A stretch of DNA of 64,000 nt from RUG369 sp050949645 (GTDB taxonomy: Bacteria; Planctomycetota; Planctomycetia; Pirellulales; Thermoguttaceae). The first letter of the stretch is position 1. The number at the start of each line of letters is the position of its first letter. A program made the translations under genes and the position numbers. The notes under the pieces were generated by a model. The model saw only the letters and a program-made list of their open reading frames with translations. It ran no database searches and was not told the origin of the DNA. Location: the NCBI GenBank assembly GCA_050949645.1, contig JBMNGC010000001.1, forward strand, positions 1,054,001 through 1,118,000. The letters run 5' to 3'. Shown piece by piece: positions 9,107 to 17,959 of the stretch.

Positions 9107-10153
9107 CTATTTCTTAACTATCTTGCCGATCTTGTAACTCTTCAAATTCATGCCGTCGAGTTCGGAGCACACTGAGTCGGCCACCTCCGGCTTAACGACC
9201 AACACAAGTCCAAGTCCCATATTGAAGACGCGTTCCATTTCAGCGTCGTCAATCGAGCCGAGCTTCTGAAGCCATCGAAAGACGGGCAACACTTCCCAGG
9301 AATTCGGGACGATCTCGCATTTGAGCGCTTCAGGGAGAATTCGGGAAAGGTTCTCGACAAGTCCGCCGCCGGTAATATGGGCAACTCCTCGAATACCGTC
9401 GTTCACGCCAAATTTTTCAAAGAGCGTAAGCGCTGGTCGTACATAAAGTTGAGTCGGGGTAAGAAGCTCTTCGGCCACTGTCTTACCAAGCTCTGGAACG
9501 TAAGAATCTGCGCTAAGACCCGCGACGTCGAAAACGACGTTTCGAACGAGGGAGAATCCGTTGGAGTGGCAACCCGTAGAAGCGACGCCAATGAGGACGT
9601 CCTGATCCCTAATCGCTTTGCCATCGATGATACCTGATCGTTCAGCAACGCCGACGCAAAAGCCAGCAAGATCATATTCGCCTTGATTATACATTCCTGG
9701 TAAAATAGCGGTTTCGCCGCCAATAAGCGCGCATCCCGCTTCCTGGCACGCTTGAGCGACGCCAGCGACGAGCGTTTCAAGCAGATCGGGATCGTCTTTA
9801 GGACAGGCGACATAGTCGAGGAAAAAGAGCGGTTCAGCGCCGCAACAAATCGCGTCGTTAACGCTCATAGCCACGAGATCGACGCCAATGCCGGAATGGC
9901 GATTCGTTTGACAGGCGATCTTGATTTTCGTACCTACTCCGTCGGTGCAACTGACAAGCACCGGATCTTCGTACTTGCGAAACGGTCCGCCTTCTTTCAA
10001 CTGGCCGTTGAGTTGAAACAGACCGGCAAACCCTCCGCTATGGCGCATAACGCGCGGCGAAAAGGTCTTAGCAACTAGTTTTGGCAATCTAGACATCGAC
10101 TCGGCATAAATATCGAGATCGACGCCTGAGTTCTTATACGTCGCTTTTCCCAT
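9107..10153 (-). CDS. purM: Phosphoribosylformylglycinamidine cyclo-ligase (AIR synthetase)
   Basis: 348 residues from ATG 10153, matching the family length of about 345. It converts FGAM and ATP to aminoimidazole ribotide, step 5 of purine synthesis. Signatures: YKNSGVDLD at the N terminus, DGVGTKIKIA at 71-80, GVDLVAMSVNDAICCGAEP at about 90-108 and GGETAILPGMY. The frame stays open for 47 more codons upstream to 10294, but that stretch is not family-like and the start chosen matches the canonical MGKxTYKxSGVD beginning. It is monocistronic or leads into the zinc-ribbon gene. It diverges from rsmG across an intergenic region with a long G tract. Confidence 0.95.
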   Translation of the reverse strand: MGKATYKNSGVDLDIYAESMSRLPKLVAKTFSPRVMRHSGGFAGLFQLNGQLKEGGPFRKYEDPVLVSCTDGVGTKIKIACQTNRHSGIGVDLVAMSVNDAICCGAEPLFFLDYVACPKDDPDLLETLVAGVAQACQEAGCALIGGETAILPGMYNQGEYDLAGFCVGVAERSGIIDGKAIRDQDVLIGVASTGCHSNGFSLVRNVVFDVAGLSADSYVPELGKTVAEELLTPTQLYVRPALTLFEKFGVNDGIRGVAHITGGGLVENLSRILPEALKCEIVPNSWEVLPVFRWLQKLGSIDDAEMERVFNMGLGLVLVVKPEVADSVCSELDGMNLKSYKIGKIVKK

Positions 10154-10503
10154 AGAAAAATGCTCGTTACTATCCTGATTAAAAACGCAGCCGTCAACGC
10201 AAAGGGCGCGACATCTTAGCAGTACTCTCGAGATTATAGGTTGTGAGAAATTGTGCGTCAAGGCGTAGCCGCTCTTTACAGGCGAGTCGTTCATTGCGGC
10301 GTTTGCATACTGTTAAATAGGAGCTGGCATATTCTCTTTCGGGGGGGGGGGCGACAGGCAAAGCGAAAATCTTTATAATTAGTGGCGAGTTCTGGCATAC
10401 TGTATGGAAGTTGGACAAGCGGATTTTTCAAGAGAAACAGTTTGTGAAAGCTTGGAACGGCTCCAGAACGCCAAGTTTCAAAACAAAGTTATAAGAAAAA
10501 CGA
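10154..10503. other. purM-rsmG divergent intergenic region
   Basis: 350 bp without a supported gene. It holds an 11-G tract (10341-10351), a plus-strand promoter candidate GCGACA (10351-10356)-N17-TATAAT (10374-10379) for rsmG, and on the minus strand TTGCCT (10361-10356) and GAATAT (10334-10329) separated by 21 nt that include the tract. No RNA gene was recognised. Confidence 0.45.
10341..10351. repeat. Homopolymeric tract of 11 G
   Basis: Eleven consecutive G on the plus strand, the longest homopolymer of its kind in the window. It lies between the divergent purM and rsmG genes and abuts the candidate -35 box of rsmG. Such tracts slip during replication. Confidence 0.9.
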
Positions 10504-11667
10504 ATGTTTGAACATAACGAATCAGAGTTAAATCCAGGGAACGGCGAACCCGAAAAACCAGCTGGCTCTGTCGAGTTGAGCGACGCTGAAGCGCAGACGT
10601 CAGAGGTCGCGCCTGAGCCGGCAAATAATGCAGTGGAAGCTCGTGAGTCCAAGACTCTCGAAGAGGCGTTGGAGAAGTACAACATTACGCTCCCTGCAGA
10701 GCAAGTTCGGTTGCTTAACGAATATTGCGATCTTCTATGGACTTGGAACGAACGCCTTAATCTTACGCGACATACGACGTATGATAAATTTGTCTCGCGT
10801 GATCTTATCGATTCGATGCATCTTGCCGCACTTTTACAAGATGGCGAACATGTCCTCGACGTTGGCTCAGGCGGCGGCGTTCCTGGACTCGTCGTGGCGA
10901 TCCTTCGTCCAGACGTCGTCGTTGAACTTTGCGAAGCGACCGGTAAAAAAGCTGAAGCTCTCGGGCAAATGATTGATGAGCTGGGATTGGATCTACCCGT
11001 CTGGTATTCCAAAGCTCAGGATCTTGTTCGCGAACGTCATTTTCATACGCTTACGGTCCGTGCGGTTGACCGCATGCACAAGCTCCTCTCGATGTTTCGA
11101 ACTTCGTGGCATTGTTTTGAGCGTATCCTTATGATCAAGGGACCGCGTTGGGTCGACGAACGTAGTGAAGCGCGACAACATAATATGTTTAAACGTCTCG
11201 CGCTCAGAAAGATTGACGAGTACATTGCGCCCGGTCCCGACGGGGCGTTTACCAGCGTGATTCTTCAAGTGTGCCCAAAGAAAAAGCTTGACGAAATCAA
11301 GCGTCGCGCCGTTGAACTTAGCGAGGGTAAACCCTACTCTGGCGCTGTGGAAGAGCTTGTAGTCGATAACAGTCGTCAAAACTTGCAAGTCAACGAGCGT
11401 AAAGAAAAGCGTCGAGGATACGTCAAGTTTCGAAATAATCGTGACGCCGATAACAAGCAAGCGTCAGAATCTCGCGTCTACGCGCGGAAAAATGGCAAGC
11501 CTCCCAAGGGGTGGACGGGCAAAAAGAGCGAGTTCCGCTCTGAAGCGCAAAGCGACCGACCTCAAGGTCGCCACGACGCCGCCAAGAGAGATTGGCGCGG
11601 CTCTTCTAAAAGATCCAAATTTAAGAAACGAGGCGACAGAAACGGAAACTCCCATAACGGCAAATAA
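10504..11667 (+). CDS. rsmG: 16S rRNA (guanine-527-N7)-methyltransferase with N- and C-terminal extensions
   Basis: 387 residues against the usual 200-240. The core, about residues 52-265, has LLNEYCDLLWTWNERLNLT, the SAM-binding motif DVGSGGGVPG at 119-128, and RAVDRMHKLLSMF, all typical of RsmG (GidB). RsmG methylates G527 of 16S rRNA, near the decoding centre. Residues 1-50 are an acidic low-complexity extension (many Glu, Asn, Pro). Residues about 285-387 form a strongly basic tail rich in Arg, Lys, Ser and Gly, resembling unstructured RNA-binding tails. No good Shine-Dalgarno precedes ATG 10504. A shorter protein starting nearer residue 50 lacks an in-frame ATG. The methyltransferase identity is secure; the tail function is inferred. 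Confidence 0.9.
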   Translation: MFEHNESELNPGNGEPEKPAGSVELSDAEAQTSEVAPEPANNAVEARESKTLEEALEKYNITLPAEQVRLLNEYCDLLWTWNERLNLTRHTTYDKFVSRDLIDSMHLAALLQDGEHVLDVGSGGGVPGLVVAILRPDVVVELCEATGKKAEALGQMIDELGLDLPVWYSKAQDLVRERHFHTLTVRAVDRMHKLLSMFRTSWHCFERILMIKGPRWVDERSEARQHNMFKRLALRKIDEYIAPGPDGAFTSVILQVCPKKKLDEIKRRAVELSEGKPYSGAVEELVVDNSRQNLQVNERKEKRRGYVKFRNNRDADNKQASESRVYARKNGKPPKGWTGKKSEFRSEAQSDRPQGRHDAAKRDWRGSSKRSKFKKRGDRNGNSHNGK

Positions 11668-11738
11668 CGTCCCCGCCCGACTGCGCTGAATTAGGGGGTA
11701 CGGATTTATTTATTTCTAAGATCGTGAGGAAATACTCA

Positions 11739-13961
11739 ATGCAACGAAAGTCGTTTACTTCGAATGTTAAACGCATCGGCGTGTTTGCTCTGACTATGGC
11801 AGTCTGCATGTTTGCTTTCTCTGGTTGTGGAGGACCTGAAAAAGATCAGGCGCCGTCTCCTGAGCAGGACGCAGCTAATGCACAACAACAATTTCCACAA
11901 TTTTCAACGGAGATCCAAACTCTTTCCACGGAACAGCTTGCAGCGCTTGGCGAGAAGAACAGTCTTCCGACTGAGTTCGTTTTTCCCAACGCTACCTCCG
12001 TCCAAGTCGTTTATCCTGACCAAATCGCGGCAGTTGAAAATGGCGACGCAGCTCTCGATTACATCGCGAACAGTACCTTTCTGCTTCCTGTTAAAAACTT
12101 GCTTCAGAAGGCAGAGTTTGCAATCTTTAGTCGTGGTTTTACTCTGGAAGCGTTGAAAGAGGCACAGTCTGGCGCCGTGATCCAGGACGGATATCCTGCA
12201 CCTGTCGAAACTCTTTATCTGAAGTTTAAGGAACCGATTGATCAAGAAGCGATCAAGCAGGAAACCTTTGAGCACGCCGTCGAAACCAAGCTCAATGAAA
12301 TCAAAATCGGCCCTTATGAAGTTACAAGCTTCATTAATCCTCGTATTCTCCCGATTGACCCAACAGGTCAGACTTTTGGCATGTTCGAAGACGAAGGTTC
12401 CGCCCTTTGTTTCGTCTCCGACGACGCCGTCGTCTTTATGTCAGGAACGCCGTCCGCCTTTGAGTCCTATCTGAGCGATAAAAAAGGCGACGAACGCGGG
12501 ATAGCCGCGCAACGCTTGGCGCGTATCCCGATGCAGAATGTTGCCGCCGCATTCCAGTATGATTGCGACTTCTCCACCCCTAACGCACAGCTCGTTAAAC
12601 TTCCTGTTCCGATCACGCCGGAACTTGCCCAAGAAATACAGAAAGGCGTAACTGCTTTCCAATTCATGTTTGACGCAGCCACTGCCGACGGGAATCTAAT
12701 CTTGCTCAACGTCAACCTCAAATCTGAAAAAGACGCGAATGACCTCCGAAAAGCCATCCGCACGGCGTTGATGCAATTGATCGACAGTCTCACCACTGCG
12801 CAAAAGAACAATCCCATAGCTGAATCAAACGCTACTTTTGACGGCCTCCTAGCGCTACTCAAATCTGTTCAGCTCAATGTTGAAGGCGACAAGGTCGTCG
12901 CTTTTATCAAATCCTCGCCCGAGGGAATTGAGTTTATCGCAAACAGCATTAAAGATCTCAACGATATACGTTTAACTTCGGAATTACGTCAAAAATATCA
13001 GCTGACAGAGCAATGTTTGCAAGGGTTTGGCGCAATCTTTACACGGTATGGTCGAGAAAACCAGACGTTTCCGGCAGCAATCCGCGCTGAAGATGGAACG
13101 CCGCTTCTCAGTTGGCGAGTCGCGATCCTTCCTTACCTTGGCGAACAAGGCCAAGCCCTTTATGACCAATTCAAGCTTGACGAGCCTTGGAACAGCGATT
13201 CTAATTTCAAGCTGCTTGACCAAATGCCGACGATCTTCGCTTCGGACGCGGAATCCAATAAGACAAGATACCTCGTCTTTAATTCTCCGGAAACCCCTTT
13301 TGGACGTTCGCCGAAAGGCCTGAAGCTCCAAGACGTCGCCGATCCGTACAACACCTTATCCGTCGTTTACGCCAGCGCGGAAAACGCTGTTGAGTGGACT
13401 AAACCCGAGACCTTCGTTTTTAACCCGAAAAAGCCCAGTGATTCGTTTGGCGATTACGTTTGCGGCATAACTCTTATGGGCGAACTGATCAGCTTCCCGC
13501 TAGAAGACCCTGAGAAATCGGCGATGACTCTTGCCGCCCTCGTCTTTGGCGCTACGCAGGAAGATCCAGCTGAAGATGTTGGGCCTGCTGACGACGCCGA
13601 GTCTACGGGCGAAGAAACCGCCGCTTCGGAAGAAGCTGAGCCTACTGACGACGCCGAGCCTGCTGGCGAAGAAACCGCCGCTCCGGAAGAAGCTGAGCCT
13701 ACTGACGACGCCGAGCCTGCGGGCGAAGAAACCGCCGCTCCGGAAGAAGCCGAGCCTACTGACGACGCCGAGCCTACGGTTGAGGAAACCGCTGCTACAG
13801 AAGAAGCCGATCCTGCTGACGACCTCTCCCCTACGGACGAGGAGTCCGCTGTTCAGGAAGAAGCTGAGCCTGTTGCCGAGGACACTGCGTCTGCGGACGA
13901 TGAGTCCGAGGATCCGGAAGAAACTGAGTCCGTTGTTGAAGACGTAACAGTCGTCGAATGA
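11739..13961 (+). CDS. DUF1559-like lipoprotein with C-terminal acidic repeats
   Basis: 740 residues. The start is ATG 11739, with TGAGGA 8 nt upstream; an in-frame GTG at 11724 is less likely. The signal region ends in a lipobox (FAFSGC), so it is probably lipid-anchored. Residues about 425-590 match the planctomycete DUF1559 pattern, including FPAAIRAEDGTPLLSWRVAI, LPYLGEQ and LDEPWNSDSN. This family is abundant in Planctomycetes and often pilin-like, but here the pilin-type N-terminal helix is replaced by a lipoprotein signal. The last 130 residues are a degenerate 19-residue acidic repeat of Glu, Ala, Pro and Asp. A rho-independent terminator follows 33 nt later. Cell-envelope function is likely; the role is unknown. 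Confidence 0.8.
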   Translation: MQRKSFTSNVKRIGVFALTMAVCMFAFSGCGGPEKDQAPSPEQDAANAQQQFPQFSTEIQTLSTEQLAALGEKNSLPTEFVFPNATSVQVVYPDQIAAVENGDAALDYIANSTFLLPVKNLLQKAEFAIFSRGFTLEALKEAQSGAVIQDGYPAPVETLYLKFKEPIDQEAIKQETFEHAVETKLNEIKIGPYEVTSFINPRILPIDPTGQTFGMFEDEGSALCFVSDDAVVFMSGTPSAFESYLSDKKGDERGIAAQRLARIPMQNVAAAFQYDCDFSTPNAQLVKLPVPITPELAQEIQKGVTAFQFMFDAATADGNLILLNVNLKSEKDANDLRKAIRTALMQLIDSLTTAQKNNPIAESNATFDGLLALLKSVQLNVEGDKVVAFIKSSPEGIEFIANSIKDLNDIRLTSELRQKYQLTEQCLQGFGAIFTRYGRENQTFPAAIRAEDGTPLLSWRVAILPYLGEQGQALYDQFKLDEPWNSDSNFKLLDQMPTIFASDAESNKTRYLVFNSPETPFGRSPKGLKLQDVADPYNTLSVVYASAENAVEWTKPETFVFNPKKPSDSFGDYVCGITLMGELISFPLEDPEKSAMTLAALVFGATQEDPAEDVGPADDAESTGEETAASEEAEPTDDAEPAGEETAAPEEAEPTDDAEPAGEETAAPEEAEPTDDAEPTVEETAATEEADPADDLSPTDEESAVQEEAEPVAEDTASADDESEDPEETESVVEDVTVVE
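13571..13940 (+). repeat. Coding tandem repeat, 57-bp period
   Basis: The C-terminal part of the lipoprotein gene carries about five to six copies of a 57-bp unit encoding variants of EEAEPTDDAEPAGEETAAP. The first three are nearly identical in DNA; later ones diverge. The near identity suggests recent expansion by slippage or recombination. Confidence 0.9.
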
Positions 13962-13993
13962 TCGTAGCTCTTGTTAATGCTGTCATGAACTTA

Positions 13994-14026
13994 AGACGGC
14001 GCGTTGCGTAACGTGCCGTCTTTTTG
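13994..14026 (+). terminator. Rho-independent terminator after the DUF1559 lipoprotein
   Basis: 12-bp stem (AGACGGCGCGTT at 13994-14005, AACGTGCCGTCT at 14010-14021, one G-U pair) with a 4-nt loop and a run of T. Confidence 0.88.
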
Positions 14027-14113
14027 CTTGCGTCAACGACGGCAAAAAAATAACCGTCGCCGTGGCGACGCGACGTCCTTCTTTTCACGAGTCGCGTCCT
14101 TCGGCACGGTCTG

Positions 14114-14143
14114 TTACATATTCAGTTAGTCTTTCGGTATACT
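14114..14143 (+). promoter_or_regulatory. Candidate promoter immediately before the glycosyltransferase start
   Basis: TTACAT at 14114-14119, an 18-nt spacer and TATACT at 14138-14143. The ATG is only 5 nt after the -10 box, so the message would be leaderless or nearly so. No Shine-Dalgarno is present, which fits. Confidence 0.4.
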
Positions 14144-14148
14144 CTGTC

Positions 14149-15375
14149 ATGCGTTGTAAAATTTTATTCATCATTCCTACTCTGGATCGTTGCGGGGCGG
14201 AAAAGCAACTGACGCTCTTGGCGACAAACCTGCCAAAGGATCGCTTTGACGTTAGAGTCCTCCTTCTGACGCGAGGCGGACCGTATCTGCAAACGCTTCT
14301 CGACTCCGGAATTCCAGTCGAACTCGTTGGAAAGAAAGGAAAGCTATCCCTTTTAGCGTATTTCCGTGTTAAGAGAGCAATTAAACGATTTAAGCCTGAC
14401 GTCGTTCATACATGGTTATTTGCGGCAAACGCTTACGGTCGAAAAGCGGCCTTTGCCTGCAAAGTACCCGTCGTGATCTGTGGCGAGCGTTGCGTAGACC
14501 CATGGAAGGGAGCATTACATCGATGGATCGACAAAAAACTCGAACCCAAAACGGACGCCTACGCTGTCAACAGTTCGGGAATCGTCGATTTTTACTCGCG
14601 CAACGGAATACCGTCGGAAAAGTTCGTTGTCATTCCCAATGCAGTTGAACCGCCAACCATAGAAACTCCCCTTACAAAACGTCGTCTTCTTGAAGAACTC
14701 GGACTCCCTGCTCATGTTCCAGCAGGCGTTTCTGAGGGAAAGCAGGCATATTTTGAAGAATTAGAGATCGCAGGCGTTTCTGAGCAAACGGACGAGCCCT
14801 ACATCATAGGGCTCGTTGCGAGGTTGTGGCCTCAAAAACGGATTAAAGACGCGCTTTGGGCGGCGGACCAGCTGAAGTTTTCACTCTTGAATTTCTACCT
14901 GATCGTTATTGGCGACGGTCCAGAACGAGATGCGTTGTTGCGTTATCGCGACGACCTTCAACTTCGTGATCGCGTGGTCTTTCTAGGCGAGCGCAACGAC
15001 GTCGAACGCTTTATGCCATGTTTTGATTTGCTTTGGAATTGCAGCGCTTACGAGGGACAGTCGAACTCAATTCTTGAGGCGCAAAGCTTTGGAGTACCCG
15101 TCATGGCGTCGGATATTCCTGGCAATCGAGACCTTGTCATCCCCGGCGTCACCGGTTTGTTGATGTCGGAATTCGATGGCGACGACACGCGACGAAGAAC
15201 TGGGTTTTCTCGGGAAACGATCAGATTGCTCAGGTCAGAGAATAAAGAGATCCTCAAAAACTGGGGCGAAGCTGGCAAGAAGCGCGTTGCCAAAGAATTT
15301 TCGCTCACAAGAATGATAGAACGCTATGTGGAACTCTACGAGCGTCTTTTGGCCTCAAAGCAAAAGGCTCAATGA
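14149..15375 (+). CDS. Glycosyltransferase family 4 (group 1)
   Basis: 408 residues from ATG 14149; the frame opens further upstream to 14062 but MRCKILFIIPTLDRCGAEKQ is the family-like beginning (glycine-rich acceptor loop GGAEK-type, here CGAEK). The N-terminal Rossmann domain has DVVHTWLFAANAYGR; the C-terminal domain has VARLWPQKRIKDAL and the nucleotide-sugar motif EGQSNSILEAQSFGVPV, equivalent to the EX7E retaining-GT signature. It probably adds a sugar to a lipid-linked or surface glycan on the cytoplasmic side of the membrane. There is no polysaccharide cluster nearby. A short non-family insertion at residues 185-205 precedes the second domain. Donor and acceptor are unknown. Confidence 0.88.
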   Translation: MRCKILFIIPTLDRCGAEKQLTLLATNLPKDRFDVRVLLLTRGGPYLQTLLDSGIPVELVGKKGKLSLLAYFRVKRAIKRFKPDVVHTWLFAANAYGRKAAFACKVPVVICGERCVDPWKGALHRWIDKKLEPKTDAYAVNSSGIVDFYSRNGIPSEKFVVIPNAVEPPTIETPLTKRRLLEELGLPAHVPAGVSEGKQAYFEELEIAGVSEQTDEPYIIGLVARLWPQKRIKDALWAADQLKFSLLNFYLIVIGDGPERDALLRYRDDLQLRDRVVFLGERNDVERFMPCFDLLWNCSAYEGQSNSILEAQSFGVPVMASDIPGNRDLVIPGVTGLLMSEFDGDDTRRRTGFSRETIRLLRSENKEILKNWGEAGKKRVAKEFSLTRMIERYVELYERLLASKQKAQ

Positions 15376-15394
15376 CGTTAAGCGCACGCAAAAA

Positions 15395-15425
15395 AACAGC
15401 TGCGAAGCAACTTCGCAGCTGTTTT
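15395..15425. terminator. Bidirectional terminator between convergent genes
   Basis: Perfect 13-bp stem (15395-15407 with 15411-15423) around CAA, flanked by A-run on one side and T-run on the other. It serves the glycosyltransferase (plus) and the Gfo/Idh/MocA gene (minus). Confidence 0.92.
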
Positions 15426-15449
15426 TCATGGTCTAAGAGGACGGCAAGC

Positions 15450-16757
15450 TCAAACTTCAGGGAGTTCGTACCCCTTGCGAGGCTCGCGACTTAGATGGGT
15501 ATTCGCTTCATCGTCGTCAATAAAGATTTCCTTTTCAGGGTCCCATTTGAGCGATCGCCCGAGATATCTGGCAATGTTGAGGAGATGGCAGATCGCGGAG
15601 GTGCGTCGTCCGATCGCGATATCGGAAATCGGACGCTCGCCGGTAAGGATGCAGGAAAGCCAGTTGTCGACATGGTTCTGGTTTTGTCGCTCTCCCTTAA
15701 GGAGCTCCGTCGCCATTTCAGGTGGATTAGAGGTAACTCGACCACGGAAGATCTCCATTTTGCCTTCCGTTCCAAAGAAGATTCCGCCTCCGCGATTGGC
15801 GTTGTCAAGTCGAACGACAATACCGTTAGCATATTTGTAAGAAAGGCGAGGTCTAGAGCATATCGCATTGCCGCGTTCTGCTGACTCCGCCTTAGAATAG
15901 ACCGGAGGTTCGAGTTTGTCGCCTTCAACGATGATTTCGACAGGGCCAGTGAGATCCATTCCAAGAGCGCATTGAATCTGATCAAAGCCATGCGTTCCCC
16001 ATCCCGTCATTTCGCCGCCAGAATAGGGTCGGAAGGAGAGCCAGCCTGGATTCGCTCTGGGAGTGAAGAGATCAATATTGTAGGGGACAACTGGAGTCGG
16101 ACCGCACCATGTTTCCCAATCCAGTCCGTCGGGAATGGGTTGTTCTGGCAAATTGCACAGCCATGGACTTTCATAATTTGCGGCGACAACTTCCTTGATT
16201 TCACCCAGACCGCCGTTGCGAATGAATTCGCAACCAAGGTAATTTTCACGCATCGATCGCTGCTGACTTCCAGTCTGGAAAACGACGTTATTGCGTCGCG
16301 CCGCCTTCTCCATCAGCTTACCTTCGTTGATCGTGAGCGTAATTGGCTTCTCGCCATAAACGTGCTTTCCAGCAAGGCAGGCGTTAATGCAGATAAGTCC
16401 GCGCCAATGTTCTGGCGTGGCGGTCGTAATCGCGTCGACGTCTTTGCGGTCCAGTACGCGCCGATAATCCTGATACGCCGCCTCGCACTCGTTTTGCTTT
16501 GCGACGCTTTCCGCGCGCGGCAACCATACGTCGGCGACGCAAATAGGCTGCGTCTTCGGATTTCTTGCCGCCTGTGCAAAAATTCCAGAGCCCTGACGAC
16601 CGACTCCAATTCCCGCAACGCCGATACGTTCATTTGCGCCGGGCGTAGCCCCGTCGGCTAACGCGCTGCGCGGAATCAAAACTGGGGCGGCGCATCCCGT
16701 CAAAACAGCTACTGATGCATTTCGCAAAAAGGTTCGTCTTGTCGTTTCTGGTTTCAT
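15450..16757 (-). CDS. Tat-exported Gfo/Idh/MocA-family oxidoreductase
   Basis: 435 residues. The N terminus has a twin-arginine signal (RRTFLRNAS, Arg7-Arg8, then a hydrophobic stretch ending ADG), so the protein is exported folded, presumably with its bound dinucleotide. The Rossmann segment IGVAGIGVGRQGSG is at about 45-58, and YGEKPITL carries the conserved EKP lysine. The C-terminal domain contains GGEMTGWGTHGFDQIQ, typical of exported planctomycete members. Family members oxidise or reduce sugars and cyclitols with NAD(P). It is the last gene of the minus-strand block and follows a sugar isomerase-like gene 109 bp upstream, which suggests shared carbohydrate metabolism. The substrate is unknown. 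Confidence 0.9.
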   Translation of the reverse strand: MKPETTRRTFLRNASVAVLTGCAAPVLIPRSALADGATPGANERIGVAGIGVGRQGSGIFAQAARNPKTQPICVADVWLPRAESVAKQNECEAAYQDYRRVLDRKDVDAITTATPEHWRGLICINACLAGKHVYGEKPITLTINEGKLMEKAARRNNVVFQTGSQQRSMRENYLGCEFIRNGGLGEIKEVVAANYESPWLCNLPEQPIPDGLDWETWCGPTPVVPYNIDLFTPRANPGWLSFRPYSGGEMTGWGTHGFDQIQCALGMDLTGPVEIIVEGDKLEPPVYSKAESAERGNAICSRPRLSYKYANGIVVRLDNANRGGGIFFGTEGKMEIFRGRVTSNPPEMATELLKGERQNQNHVDNWLSCILTGERPISDIAIGRRTSAICHLLNIARYLGRSLKWDPEKEIFIDDDEANTHLSREPRKGYELPEV

Positions 16758-16866
16758 GTTTCACCCTTTCGACACTGCGCAACTAGATCTTCTCGAATTC
16801 CAGCGCGCCAAACTGGAAGACGTCTCATCGATTTCATAAACCCTCATGCACGCAAAGAGCGCTCCA

Positions 16867-17697
16867 TTATTGTTCAATGAGCTTCCGGAGATAGTCAATT
16901 GACCTTGCAGCCTGATCCATCGTACCGCACTCGACGCTCATGACGACGTCCTGCGGAACGCTCCGCAGAATAGCAACGACATGAGGCCAGTCGACCACCC
17001 CGTCTCCACACGCGCAACCGACCGCCGTACCCATGACTTTTCCACGTTCCGCTTCGGACTGCTCGAAAGATATATCCTTCGCATGCATATGGATCACGCG
17101 TGACTTGACATGTTCAAGCCATTTGCATGGATCGAGCCCGCCAAGATAAGCGTTTCCAGTGTCGAAATTGGCGCCAACCATAGGCGAATCAACGAGATTC
17201 AGAATGCGATCGTACCCTTCGACGGTAAGCGAATAAGTCTGGTGAGTCTCCAGCCCAATCTTTATGCCGCGAGGCTCGCAGACCTTCAAAGCTTCCATGA
17301 TCGAATATCTAATCAGCACATGGTCTTCTTCGCTAGTCGTCCACGGCTGTTTGTGTCCTTCATGCGTATTGATAATCGGCGCGCCTGCCTCTTTGGCAAA
17401 TCTCGCCGCTTGCTTAAGATATTCAACTGCAATCTCGGGCTTAGATAACTGACTATGAGCAGAGAACGAAGAAAGCTTCAGTCCATGTTTTTCGACAGCG
17501 TTACGTATCCTAAAAGGATCGTCCAGCATAGACACGCTATGAAAATACCGAGCCTCGCTCAGGAGTTCTCGGCCCCAGAGCACCATCGGTTCAACATACT
17601 CGTAACCGAGCTCAGCCGCAAACGCGACGCCCTGCTCGAAAGACTTGTGCGCAGACCTGACCGCTTCAAGATTTAATCCGACGCCAATTTTTCCCAT
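16867..17697 (-). CDS. Sugar phosphate isomerase/epimerase-like TIM-barrel protein
   Basis: 276 residues of the xylose-isomerase-like/AP-endonuclease 2 superfamily. Seen in order: GVGLNLEAVR, ELGYEYVEPMVLWG, LSSFSAHSQL, INTHEGHKQPW, KIGLETHQTYS with a metal-ligand Glu, GANFDTGNAYLGG with the Asp ligand, and VIHMHAKDI with the His ligand. These are the metal-site positions of the superfamily. Members isomerise or epimerise sugars or inositol derivatives. The gene sits just upstream of the exported oxidoreductase on the same strand, an arrangement common in planctomycete sugar or cyclitol catabolism. The reaction cannot be specified. Confidence 0.87.
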   Translation of the reverse strand: MGKIGVGLNLEAVRSAHKSFEQGVAFAAELGYEYVEPMVLWGRELLSEARYFHSVSMLDDPFRIRNAVEKHGLKLSSFSAHSQLSKPEIAVEYLKQAARFAKEAGAPIINTHEGHKQPWTTSEEDHVLIRYSIMEALKVCEPRGIKIGLETHQTYSLTVEGYDRILNLVDSPMVGANFDTGNAYLGGLDPCKWLEHVKSRVIHMHAKDISFEQSEAERGKVMGTAVGCACGDGVVDWPHVVAILRSVPQDVVMSVECGTMDQAARSIDYLRKLIEQ

Positions 17698-17959
17698 CGA
17701 CTATTTCTCCATGAATAAGTTGGAACGGGATATTTACATGGCAAAGCGTCGTTCTCGTACCAGAGCAAAAGATCCGACGCGCCTCGCGATATTTTAAACG
17801 AAGTCGCTTATCCAGTCAAATATTCTACAGGATGGCAAAAATATGAGTCCTAGACTCGCAGCCTTATAGACGGAGATGGTAATTTCCAATTGACGCTATC
17901 CATCGATAGGACTTCCGCAAAAAAAACGTTTGTGTTAACCGAAACGTTTGCGCATGTCT

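Noticed and set aside
13571..13940. CRISPR-like repetition
   Set aside because: The repeats are in frame, contiguous and encode an acidic protein tail; there are no spacers.
16141..17700. Possible mobile-element boundary between oxidoreductase and isomerase genes
   Set aside because: Gene spacing and codon use are uniform; no terminal repeats or target duplication were seen.
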